Below are positions 1 to 7,391 of a DNA stretch of 64,000 nt, one piece after another; the stretch's first letter is position 1; the number at the start of each line of letters is the position of its first letter. The DNA lies in NCBI GenBank assembly GCA_016718605.1, contig JADKCY010000013.1, forward strand, positions 90,421-154,420, read 5' to 3'. Under the pieces are notes generated by a model. The model was not told the DNA's origin, ran no database searches, and saw only the letters and a program-made list of their open reading frames with translations. Source of the stretch: Lysobacterales bacterium (GTDB lineage: Bacteria > Pseudomonadota > Gammaproteobacteria > Xanthomonadales > Xanthomonadaceae). The position numbers were made by a program, and so were the translations under genes.

Positions 1-1
1 G

Positions 2-34
2 CGCTGTCTCGACAATCCCGAAAAAGACGACTGA
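2..34 (+). CDS. C-terminal tail of an upstream gene (partial)
   Basis: The first bases keep an open frame ending RCLDNPEKDD and a TGA stop, just before a strong hairpin. It is probably the end of a gene that begins outside the window. Too little is present to name it. Confidence 0.3.
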   Translation, partial: RCLDNPEKDD

Positions 35-44
35 TCCACCCGAT

Positions 45-72
45 GCCTGGCCTCGCATTCGCGAGGCCAGGC
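45..72 (+). terminator. Perfect 12-bp hairpin after the upstream gene
   Basis: A perfect inverted repeat, GCCTGGCCTCGC and GCGAGGCCAGGC around an ATTC loop, lies 10 bases after the stop of the upstream frame. It has no T-run, so it is either a weak terminator or an RNA-stabilising end. A similar T-less hairpin lies at 37977-38005. Confidence 0.45.
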
Positions 73-80
73 TCAACCCA

Positions 81-136
81 TGACCCGGCGGGCAGTGACC
101 CGCAGGGGTGACTCCGCCAAAAGATGAGGAGTTCGT
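81..136 (+). promoter_or_regulatory. Structured leader with Shine-Dalgarno in a stem
   Basis: GCGGG (88-92) pairs with CCCGC (99-103). ACTCC (111-115) can pair with GGAGT (128-132), which includes the Shine-Dalgarno sequence of the gene starting at 137. The same anti-SD/SD layout is seen before 40910 and 42742, so the three leaders may share translational control. Pairing is read directly; the regulation is inferred. Confidence 0.4.
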
Positions 137-727
137 ATGAGTGCTATTCACCCGGTCGATGAGACCCTGCAGGTGAACGGGAGCGATGCTGCCACCTACT
201 TTGTGCGCACCGCCAACGGCGCGGTGTGGCCTGTGAAGGCGGGCCGATGCGAAGGCAAAGTGCGCGTGAGCGGAACGCCTGCGGATCAGGAGGACATGCT
301 GGACGCGATCGCCGAAGCGGTCACCGGAAGCTGTGTTGGTTTAGAAGACTTTGCCTACAAGGACTGTGGCGGTGGCGTCTATGATTTCAGCGGACGTCTT
401 GGCGATTCGGAATCCGAAGACGATCGCACACAGGTCGTGCAAGTGGATGATCCAGAGCTACCTTCGCTTCTTTCGGCGTGGCTCGGCGTTGACGAGCCCG
501 CAGCGCGCCATGCGATCAGTGGCATCGACAACCACTATGGTCACGAGACCGTTCTGGCCATCGCGGGGACACTGAACGAGATTCGTACGCCGGCATTTCC
601 CGATCCGGCGAGCTACGTTCGTATCCTGCGCGCAGGCTATGAAGTTGCGTACTGGGTTTGTGACGAGTGGCAAGAGCAACCCGAAGAGGTCATGGGGGCA
701 ATCTTGGGCGCAGCGAGGCGGCCATGA
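137..727 (+). CDS. Hypothetical protein, 196 aa
   Basis: An acidic, apparently cytosolic protein of 196 residues with no signal peptide, membrane segment or catalytic motif that I recognise. The start is supported by GAGGAG seven bases upstream. Its stop overlaps the start of the next gene (ATGA at 724-727), so the two form a translationally coupled pair ending at the terminator at 1107-1134. Short ATGA-coupled hypotheticals of this kind recur across the element backbone, but no function can be inferred. Confidence 0.7.
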   Translation: MSAIHPVDETLQVNGSDAATYFVRTANGAVWPVKAGRCEGKVRVSGTPADQEDMLDAIAEAVTGSCVGLEDFAYKDCGGGVYDFSGRLGDSESEDDRTQVVQVDDPELPSLLSAWLGVDEPAARHAISGIDNHYGHETVLAIAGTLNEIRTPAFPDPASYVRILRAGYEVAYWVCDEWQEQPEEVMGAILGAARRP

Positions 728-1104
728 GCCACGGCCGATGGGATGCCCTGCTGTCACAGATCACCCATGCGAACGGATGGACGATGCGGCATCAGTCGCC
801 ACACACGGCGGTTGAAAAAAGGGTCGAGACCGCCGTTGGGCTCAAGCAGGCAAGCCTGTGTTGGGTCTCGCGGGACGATGAACGGCCACGGATTTGGGCG
901 CGGTACGACAGCGAAGGGCGAAATGTCCTCGAATCGGTCTGGCTGCATCCGCTTGAGCAGGCGGATGAAGAACAGGCGAAGGCAGAAATCCACGCGATGT
1001 TGCAGCGGATTGATGCGGCAATCGACGGTAGCTATGCCAGAGCGTTGTGGCTCGAGCACAACTATCTCGCGCCTGACACCACCCCGAAAACGCAACACAG
1101 TTGA
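724..1104 (+). CDS. Hypothetical protein, 126 aa
   Basis: Starts at the ATG overlapping the preceding stop, giving 126 residues (MSHGRWDALL...). A longer in-frame start at 667 lies inside the upstream gene and is less likely. The protein is soluble with a Trp-rich N-terminal half and an acidic amphipathic stretch (about residues 75-100). No family recognised. A strong terminator follows immediately, ending this two-gene operon. Confidence 0.65.
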   Translation: MSHGRWDALLSQITHANGWTMRHQSPHTAVEKRVETAVGLKQASLCWVSRDDERPRIWARYDSEGRNVLESVWLHPLEQADEEQAKAEIHAMLQRIDAAIDGSYARALWLEHNYLAPDTTPKTQHS

Positions 1105-1106
1105 AC

Positions 1107-1134
1107 AAAAGGGCCGCTATAGCGGCCCTTTTTT
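1107..1134. terminator. Bidirectional rho-independent terminator
   Basis: GGGCCGCT and AGCGGCCC form a perfect 8-bp stem with an AT loop, preceded by AAAA and followed by TTTTTT. It serves the operon ending at 1104 (+) and the helicase remnant ending at 1133 (-). Confidence 0.85.
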
Positions 1135-2614
1135 ACGGTCGAATGATTTGGCGGTTTGGGTAGATCCCCAGGATCCGTTCCATGACGCGACCATAGGCGA
1201 AGCCCGGATTGCTCGCACGTCCTTCGAGGACATGCAGGACGCGCCCAGAGAGGCCCTGGCGACGCACCAGGCGGCCAATACCCTGGCGCAACGCGATCGC
1301 AGTCGCCAACATCTCGGCCGCGTGAGTACCCATACGACGTTTGCGGGCAAGATGGGTCAGCGTGCGATTGGTGCCGATGGGCAGACGCGCGATGACCAGG
1401 TCGGTGAGGAGACGATCCTTTTCCGGCGCAATCGAACGGTTGGAAAGATCCAATCCGGTCCAGCAGTTGCCAACCCCCACCATCACCGCGTAGATGCCTT
1501 GAGCGCGTCGTGCCATGAACTCGTTCTTGGTGATCTCCAACGGCCTTCCTGGCTCTTGGGAAACAACGGCGTCAGACCCAAGGCGACCGACAAGATGCTC
1601 GGCGATGGCCATTCGATCGGCGTGACTGGTCAGCAAGAGCAGCACACCACCTCGCTGATGGGCTTCGTTGTGAATCACGATTCCAGCCACGTAATCGGCG
1701 ATCTCCTCGATCCACCGACGAAGAGCGAGCGCGGATTGCTGACCATCGCTATCGCGACGCGGATAGTTCAACCATTCCTCATGCGGACGTCGCTCTGGCG
1801 CGGGTGGGATTCGCACTTCCACCGGTTGGGTGACCCATGCCGGATGCACGGGCGGTAGGACAATGCCGCGTCGAGGTCGCACGCCAGAATCGAAGGATGG
1901 CTTCAGCGGGATCGATCCCCGTCTGGGTGAGCAAGGTGGCACTGCACACACGCTGCGCTCGGCGACGTTGTTCCACAGGAAATCAAGCGATGCGCTGACA
2001 TCCATGCGGCCGGTTTCGAAGCTTGGCCAGGAGAGATCGGGACTCCAGGAGACGCGCATTCCAACCCCAATCGTGGCGGAGTCCGAGCGCAAGCCGAGCT
2101 TCAAGTCTTCTACCGCGCGACGGATGCGACCGAGCGCGGCGATTGATGCCGGGTCGTAGGCCGCCTTCTTGGCGGTCGCGTGCTTCCTGCAAAGGGTTCA
2201 GGCTTTGCAAAAGGCGCTGCAGCGCCGTGACAAAGGGGGCGTCGAGGACGAGCGATCGGGGAGAACGCGAGAGCACCACGCCATCACCCTGCAGAGACGC
2301 CCCCAATTGCCGCAGTCCGTCGCGTGCATCGAGCAGGGCCGGCAAGGCGTTCTTCAGGACACGACGATTGGCCTCGCTGAGCGCATCGGACTGGACCAGC
2401 GTGCGTGCGGCACCGACCAGACGCCATACCGATTCACCGCTGGCAAAGGTCCGCGCAAAGGCTTCTTCGAGAAGGTGGGCCTCATCGACGACAAGCACAG
2501 CGTTCTCGGGCAAGCGAGGCTTCTGACGGGTATCGTCGATGTGATCGAGATTGCCAAGCAGATCGTTCTGTTGCTGATAGGAGAGAAGCGCCAGCGCGTT
2601 GCCTTCCGGAACTT
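1133..2614 (-). pseudogene. csf4: DinG/XPD-family helicase remnant, probably CRISPR type IV-A Csf4
   Basis: Two long minus-strand frames read as one broken DinG-like helicase. The DEAH box VLVVDEAHLLEE is near the surviving N-terminus, SATLLTQTG (motif III-like) lies in a third frame near 1940, and VGVGNCWTGLDL and RQGIGRLVRRQG (motif VI) are near the C-terminus. Single-base shifts occur near 2165-2180 and around motif III. The N-terminal ATPase part (Walker A, iron-sulphur region) is missing: the frame runs straight into a CRISPR repeat at 2615. DinG-type helicases beside I-E-like repeats are the hallmark of plasmid-borne type IV-A systems, which is why I favour Csf4 over a housekeeping DinG. 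No other csf gene is present, so the system is dead here. Confidence 0.6.
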
Positions 2615-2832
2615 GTGAGCCCCGCGTGATCGGGGATTCAAGGGCAGTAGAGAAGCTCTGGCAGGGACCGCAATAGTGTGCCCCGCGCGAGCGGGGATTC
2701 AAGGCATCGATAATTCTCAATCTGCACTTCCATCTCGTGTCCCCCGCGTGAGCGGGGATTCTAGGAGGCAGGGGGGGGGGCGCTGGATCGATGGCGATTC
2801 CCAGTGCGCCCCGTGTGAAAGGTAATTCAGAG
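2615..2832 (+). CRISPR. Relict CRISPR array, four 29-nt repeats
   Basis: Repeats start at 2615, 2676, 2737 and 2804, each 29 nt, with the core CCCCGCG-N3-CGGGGATTC typical of I-E and IV-A repeats. The first two spacers are exactly 32 nt; the third is 38 nt and contains a run of ten or more G. The fourth repeat matches about 21 of 29 positions, as expected of a decayed terminal repeat. Polarity from the degenerate end suggests the leader lay to the left, where the helicase remnant now abuts the first repeat. No cas adaptation or effector genes lie nearby. Confidence 0.88.
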
Positions 2833-2924
2833 CAAATTGCGCCCGTAGTCCATAGCTGCGTTTTAATTTGCGCGCCTCATCCCGGCAGGACATAGTTGTC
2901 TGAAAGCAACCCAGAGAGATCGAT

Positions 2925-3131
2925 ATGGCAGACCCGACGGAAACAGAACGCTTCGACCAGGCGTATCGGACCCTCAAGAACACCGTTCAGGCCCTCGACG
3001 AGCTTCCGCCCGAGGCGATTGATAAGGCACTGGAGCTGGCAGCGGTTGCCGTCCAAGCCCACGCGTCAGCCAAAGCGCGACTGGATGCCTGTCGAACCCA
3101 GTTCCAGAACCTTTTCCAGGAGGGAAACTGA
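2925..3131 (+). CDS. Small hypothetical helical protein, 68 aa
   Basis: A 68-residue, charged, almost entirely helix-compatible protein (MADPTETERFDQAYRTLK...), possibly a coiled-coil dimer. The ATG follows AGAGAGATCGAT. Its stop overlaps the next start (TGATG at 3129-3133), giving a coupled two-gene operon that ends at the terminator at 3344. No family recognised. Confidence 0.6.
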   Translation: MADPTETERFDQAYRTLKNTVQALDELPPEAIDKALELAAVAVQAHASAKARLDACRTQFQNLFQEGN

Positions 3132-3337
3132 TGTCTTCCAATCCAACCACGTCCCACCTGAAGGTGATCACCACGGGCGGCACCCCGAAGGCGCGGCAGT
3201 TTCTCAATGCGATGATCGCTGGCGACGATGAAGGGTGCGCGCGGATCTTCGACGAAATCATGGACAGCCAGCCCAAGGTCTCGGTGATTGAGGGGGGCAA
3301 GGCCAGCGACGCCGACCCGATCGACACGAAAGCCTGA
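3131..3337 (+). CDS. Small hypothetical protein, 68 aa
   Basis: A 68-residue acidic protein translated from an ATG overlapping the previous stop, with the Shine-Dalgarno CAGGAGG just upstream. Residues 14-50 (TTGGTPKARQF..., IFDEIMDS) look helical. A strong terminator follows within ten bases. Function unknown; probably acts with its coupled partner. Confidence 0.6.
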   Translation: MSSNPTTSHLKVITTGGTPKARQFLNAMIAGDDEGCARIFDEIMDSQPKVSVIEGGKASDADPIDTKA

Positions 3338-3343
3338 AACAAA

Positions 3344-3383
3344 AAGGCCCTCGCACGCTTTCGCGTGTCGAGGGCCTTCTTCT
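3344..3383. terminator. Rho-independent terminator between convergent genes
   Basis: AAGGCCCTCG-CACG pairs with CGTG-T-CGAGGGCCTT, followed by a T-rich tract. It separates the plus-strand pair ending at 3337 from the minus-strand gene ending at 3386. Confidence 0.75.
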
Positions 3384-3385
3384 TT

Positions 3386-3601
3386 CTACTTTCGTCGCCG
3401 CGCGATGATGGCGTTCACCTCACCGCGCGCGCGCTGCTCTTCTTCGAAGAGCGTGAGCAAGTACCGCAAGTCGCGGTACTCGTGTCCCTGAGGCGTCACC
3501 GCCAACAGGGCGTGCAGTTGTCCGATCTTCTCGGACAGCTGGCGGTCAGACGCGGTATCGGCGAACCGATGCAGCGCCGTTTTTTCCTCTTTCTCGAGCA
3601 T
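3386..3601 (-). CDS. Small hypothetical coiled-coil protein, 71 aa
   Basis: Start chosen at the ATG at 3601, preceded on the coding strand by AAGAGGAGAG, rather than the longer 138-aa frame whose extension has coding-unlike composition. The 71 residues (MLEKEEKTALHRF... to IIARRRK) are highly charged and helical, with EEEQRARGE near a basic C-terminus. No recognised family; possibly a small nucleic-acid-associated protein. Confidence 0.6.
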   Translation of the reverse strand: MLEKEEKTALHRFADTASDRQLSEKIGQLHALLAVTPQGHEYRDLRYLLTLFEEEQRARGEVNAIIARRRK

Positions 3602-3756
3602 GCTGCTCTCCTCTTGAAGGGCAGCACCCCGGGACGGGGCGAGCCCCGTTTGGGTGGTGGGTCCGAAGACCCCGTGTGCCGGAATGCAGCCCGGCTGCTG
3701 ACCGCGTGAGCGGTGATGAAAAAAGCAATAGCAGCAGACGATGTGCTGCGCAATCC

Positions 3757-4131
3757 TCAGCTCGGCGTAGATCGCGAACGAGGTCGCCAGGCGTCGTGGC
3801 AAAGGCGCGCGGACCTCAACACTGTGAGTCGCCGAGCAAGATCACCACAGGCGGACTGCAGTGCGCGCGGCCAATGTGAATAAGAGCCACCGGTGATCAG
3901 TGTCCCATCGGTACCGTAGCCATGTTCGCCAACGGACTGCAGCGCGCGGTGTTGAATTTCAAGCCAAGCAATCAGCCGATTCAACGCTGTCAATCGCCGA
4001 CGGTGCCGGTCTTCTGGCCAATGCCCGAAGATGCGTCGAAATGCGGGTTTGTATTCCAGCACTCGGGGACGTCTGTTCCACAAGGTAGGTTTGCGCGGTA
4101 GGTGTTGCAGGTACTGCTGGATAGCTGCCAT
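3757..4131 (-). CDS. Hypothetical protein, about 124 aa
   Basis: Start taken at 4131 (MAAIQQYLQHLP...), preceded by GATGGAG; the longer frame to 4317 overlaps the next gene. The first 90 or so residues look like real protein (HWPEDRHRRRLTALNRLIAWLE, with conserved-looking W, H and R); the last 25 are Arg/Ser-rich and may follow a frameshift. No family recognised. It is transcribed with 4196-4749. Confidence 0.45.
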   Translation of the reverse strand: MAAIQQYLQHLPRKPTLWNRRPRVLEYKPAFRRIFGHWPEDRHRRRLTALNRLIAWLEIQHRALQSVGEHGYGTDGTLITGGSYSHWPRALQSACGDLARRLTVLRSARLCHDAWRPRSRSTPS

Positions 4132-4195
4132 GAGCGGGCTCCATCTGGCGCCCGCCCAATGGGTCGGCGCCCATTGGGGAAATGAAGTAATCGAG

Positions 4196-4749
4196 TTAGG
4201 CCGCAAGTTGGGCGGCTGACTCGGACGATTCGACGGTCTCGAAGTAGTAGATCTCGCCAGTTTTCGGGTCGATCCTCGACAGCGTGTGACCCATCGACCG
4301 ATAGCGATCGGGCACAACCCAGTTCAGCTTGCCGTGGGCGAGAAGCACCCTGGCCTTCTCGGCGCTGATGTCGGCGCCAGAAAGAAATGGCGCATGCACG
4401 AAGGTGTGAACCATGCCGTTTTCGATCTTCAGCCGCTTGATGTCCGCCTCAGTGCATCCTCGAACCGGACGCAGGCAAGGGATCCACTAACCGGATAGAC
4501 CGCTGCGGCGGCGTCAACGACGGTCACGCGCTCCAGCGTCTGTGTCGGGCGCTTGATCACCAAGTAGGCGAGCTGGCCTAACGAATCGGGCAGCTGCTGA
4601 ATTTCGTGCCAGTCCGTGAGGCCTAAACCACAGTAGACGCCAAGAAAGTTTTTGGTTTTCCAAGCGTTCAACTTCTTCGTGAATCGCTCCGGCGGACGCG
4701 GGGTGCCATCGGAGACCGAGACGACGGTGCCCAAAGGGATGTTGCTCAT
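4196..4749 (-). pseudogene. Hypothetical gene split by a single frameshift
   Basis: The gene starts at 4749 (MSNIPLGTVVSVSDG..., good GGAG upstream) and its first frame stops at 4429. A second frame continues without its own start: VRGCTEADIKRLKIENGMV through HAPFLSGADISAEKARVLL to the stop at 4196. Both halves look like genuine protein and join near 4440-4490, giving about 180 residues after one indel. It could be a decayed gene, a sequencing error, or two genes. No family recognised. Confidence 0.5.
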
Positions 4750-5009
4750 GATTGTCGCTCCTTCAAAAAATGAGGAGCGACCTGGAGAGGCTCCCCTCAG
4801 GAAAGTGGCACAAGGCCAGCGTGTGTCCTTGTAGACCAGGACTCGGTCGGCGTCACAGGGACGGTTGGGAAATTTCTATCGGAAGGGTGTGTGCTGCGCA
4901 AGCGCTGCCCTCAACGAGGCTTTCGAGGAAGTCGAGTTTCGACGCCGATGGATGCGCAAAGAACGTCGATATATTCTGAAAAATCGTCAGCTACGCGCGC
5001 AGGGGAGAT

Positions 5010-5038
5010 GAAATCCCCGATGTTTTTGGGGTCATTCC
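5010..5038 (+). promoter_or_regulatory. Element-wide leader hairpin, copy 1
   Basis: GAAATCCCC (5010-5018) faces GGGG-TC-ATTCC across a T-rich loop, 90 bases before the start at 5100. Same family as hairpins at 8622, 50823, 52693, 55145 and 61335. Confidence 0.55.
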
Positions 5039-5070
5039 TTTAATTGGCGGTGGGTCACTCGTCGGATGAT

Positions 5071-5090
5071 GATCAGGCAATTTCCTGATC
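5071..5090. promoter_or_regulatory. Palindrome upstream of nuclease gene
   Basis: GATCAGG-CAATTT-CCTGATC is a near-perfect 20-bp palindrome ending ten bases before the ATG at 5100. It could be an operator or block the ribosome-binding site; no regulator is identified. Confidence 0.45.
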
Positions 5091-5099
5091 GAGCTGACC

Positions 5100-5450
5100 A
5101 TGCTGGACCTAATCCGCACTGCCCTGTCGAAATTTCGCTACCGCTTCAACGATGAGCGGGAGCTCCACGAGGGCATCAAACTGGCCTTGGATGTTGCTGG
5201 GCTGCCGTATCAGCACGAGTTCATCGCATCGGCGCAGCACCGCTTGGACTTCCTCGTCGACGATCATTGGATCATCGAAGCGAAGATCAAAGGCACGCAA
5301 ACCGCTGCGATCCGGCAGGCAGGCCGCTATGCCCATCTGCCCATGGTGCACGGGATCCTGATTGCCACGACCAAGGCGTGGGCGGTAGGTTCGCTGAGCG
5401 GGCTGGCAGTCCCCGTTCACGTGGTCAAACTTGAGCGGCAGGCGTTCTGA
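5100..5450 (+). CDS. PD-(D/E)XK nuclease-like protein
   Basis: A small single-domain protein of 116 residues. RLDFLVDDHWIIEAKIKG (about residues 48-65) matches the D...ExK core of the PD-(D/E)XK nuclease fold, and the following AIRQAGRYA helix fits the usual Q-containing helix after the core. The stop overlaps the start of the SNF2 helicase at 5450, so the two are coupled. Small nuclease plus SNF2 helicase pairs are common in phages and mobile elements and may act in replication, repair or defence. The fold is inferred from the motif; the substrate is unknown. Confidence 0.65.
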   Translation: MLDLIRTALSKFRYRFNDERELHEGIKLALDVAGLPYQHEFIASAQHRLDFLVDDHWIIEAKIKGTQTAAIRQAGRYAHLPMVHGILIATTKAWAVGSLSGLAVPVHVVKLERQAF

Positions 5451-7171
5451 TGTTTGCGGCGACTGGCCACGTTGAACATGTCCACGGACAGTGGCGGGTG
5501 CGATGCCAGCCCGACGTGCGCACGCGACTCAAGCGCATGCTGCCTCGCGTGTCCAAGCATGCCGGCGATGAGGTGGTGATCTCGCATACGCCAGAGAACT
5601 GCCGGGATCTGCTGTGGTTTCTCGATCGCTTTCCGATGTCGGTTTCGAACCTGGCGCTGCTGGAGCAGGGATCGGCAGCCCATCGAGAAGAAGAGATTCA
5701 GGTTGCCCGAATTCTTGAAGGGCGCGTGGACCTGCCGCCGGTTCAGTTGAACCGCCCAGCGCGAGACTACCAACGGGCGTCTGCAGCGCATCTGGAAACG
5801 GTCAAAGGCATGGTGCTCGCGGACGATCTCGGTACCGGTAAGACCGTCAGCGCCATCTGCTCCATCGTGCAGAGCCAGAACCTGCCCGCATTGGTGGTCT
5901 GTCCTGCGCATCTGAAGCACCACTGGGTCGAAAAGATCAACGAGTTCGCCCCGGATCTACTGGTCCACGTCATTGCCAAGGGAACAGTGGAGCCGTTGAT
6001 CAAGCTGCCTCGCCGAAGCCGACGTGGCGCACAGCTCGACATGTTTGCCCATCGGATGCCCGATGTATTGATCGTGAGCTACCACAACCTACGCGGGTGG
6101 GCGGACGAACTGGCCAACCAGGTCAAGCTGATCATCTTTGACGAGTGTCAGCAGCTTCGTCGTGAGGGGACACAGATCTACAGCGCTGCTCAACATGTCG
6201 CAGCGAGTGCCCGCCGGCGCCTTGGGTTGAGCGCCACACCGATCCACAACTATGGATCGGAGATCTTCCCGATTGTGCAGGTGTTAAAGCCGGACCTTCT
6301 GGGTGAGCGCGAGGAGTTCTTGCGCGAGTGGTGCCAACCTGGCGGAGACGGCAAAGCGCGCCTGGCCGACCCGAGCGAATTCGGCGTCTATCTGCGACGC
6401 ACAGGATTTTTGCTACGTCGGACTAGGTCAGACATCGGGCGCGAGCTGCCACCGGTCACGCGCGTGGTGCATGAGATCGACGCCGACACCGAAGCCTTGG
6501 TTGCTGTCGAAAGCGATGCCCTGCGCTTGGCCAACACCATTCTGGCCGCGACCGAGGCCAATCGGGGCGACCGCATGCGTGCCACCGCGCACCTGGGCGA
6601 GTTGCTGCGCCAGGCCACTGGCATTGGCAAGGCCCCCTATGTCGCGCAGTTCGTGCAAATGCTTCTGGAATCCGGTGAGCCAGTGGTCCTGTTTGGGTGG
6701 CATCGCGAGGTCTATGCGATCTGGGCAGAGTTGCTCAAGGAGCACCGACCCGTCTTCTACACCGGCAGCGAATCCGACACCGAGAAGCACGCGGCGGTGC
6801 AGTCCTTCGTCAGCGGGCAGACGAATCTGTTGATCATGTCCTTGCGCTCGGGTGCGGGCGTCGACGGCCTCCAGGCGCGCAGTCGCGTGGCGGTGTTTGG
6901 TGAGTTCGACTGGACCTATGCCGTCCATGAGCAATGCATTGGACGTCTCGACCGCGACGGTTCGGTTGGCGGTGTTGTCGCCTATTTCATGCTCTCCACG
7001 AGCGAGGACAGTATCGATCCGGTGATGGCCAACGTACTCGGCCTAAAGCGCGCCGAGCTCGATGGCCTTCGTTCGCCAAATTGCGCACTGATCGAGGCCG
7101 TGGAGGATGGCTCTGAGGCCATTCGCTCGCTGGCCTCCCACTATCTCAAGAGGAAACGTGATGAGTCCTGA
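5450..7171 (+). CDS. SNF2-family DEAD-like helicase/translocase
   Basis: 573 residues with a complete SNF2 core: Walker A ADDLGTGKT (about 124-132), Walker B IIFDECQQL, motif III GLSATPIHN, and C-terminal helicase motifs including SLRSGAGVDGLQ and QCIGRLDRDG. It should be a dsDNA translocase driven by ATP. Residues 195-199 read QLDMF, a good match to the beta-clamp-binding pentapeptide, and a sliding-clamp homologue is encoded 220 bases downstream. It is coupled to the upstream nuclease (overlap at 5450) and the downstream small gene (overlap at 7161-7171). The N-terminal 100 residues are not recognised. Confidence 0.85.
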   Translation: MFAATGHVEHVHGQWRVRCQPDVRTRLKRMLPRVSKHAGDEVVISHTPENCRDLLWFLDRFPMSVSNLALLEQGSAAHREEEIQVARILEGRVDLPPVQLNRPARDYQRASAAHLETVKGMVLADDLGTGKTVSAICSIVQSQNLPALVVCPAHLKHHWVEKINEFAPDLLVHVIAKGTVEPLIKLPRRSRRGAQLDMFAHRMPDVLIVSYHNLRGWADELANQVKLIIFDECQQLRREGTQIYSAAQHVAASARRRLGLSATPIHNYGSEIFPIVQVLKPDLLGEREEFLREWCQPGGDGKARLADPSEFGVYLRRTGFLLRRTRSDIGRELPPVTRVVHEIDADTEALVAVESDALRLANTILAATEANRGDRMRATAHLGELLRQATGIGKAPYVAQFVQMLLESGEPVVLFGWHREVYAIWAELLKEHRPVFYTGSESDTEKHAAVQSFVSGQTNLLIMSLRSGAGVDGLQARSRVAVFGEFDWTYAVHEQCIGRLDRDGSVGGVVAYFMLSTSEDSIDPVMANVLGLKRAELDGLRSPNCALIEAVEDGSEAIRSLASHYLKRKRDES

Positions 7172-7376
7172 ATTCCAATTCGACCCCGCCTTCACCCCCG
7201 AGCCGCCGCGACCAGAGATGTCCGTCCCGCCGCTCACCGATCTGCAGCGAAAGCTGCGTTCGCCCGATCCGACCATCCGTGCCGCCGCCCAGGTGGCCTG
7301 CGCGGAGCTCGCCGACACGCCAGAGCGTGCAGCGGCCTTCCGACACGCCGTGATGCAGCGACTGCACCAGAACTAA
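7161..7376 (+). CDS. Small hypothetical protein, 71 aa
   Basis: Starts at the ATG at 7161 inside the last codons of the helicase gene, with GAGGAAACGTG as ribosome-binding site. The 71 residues have a Pro-rich N-terminus (DPAFTPEPPRPEM) and a helical C-terminal half. It sits between helicase and clamp and is probably co-transcribed with both. No family recognised. Confidence 0.6.
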   Translation: MSPEFQFDPAFTPEPPRPEMSVPPLTDLQRKLRSPDPTIRAAAQVACAELADTPERAAAFRHAVMQRLHQN

Positions 7377-7391
7377 CCAGGAGCCCGAGCC

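Larger units (their letters stand above)
4750..5099. other. Intergenic control region between divergent operons
   Basis: No credible gene in these 350 bases. The right half holds a copy of the recurring GAAATCCCC hairpin (5010-5038) and an 18-of-20 palindrome (5071-5090) just before the nuclease/helicase operon; the left half supplies the 5' region of the minus-strand gene starting at 4749. Confidence 0.6.
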
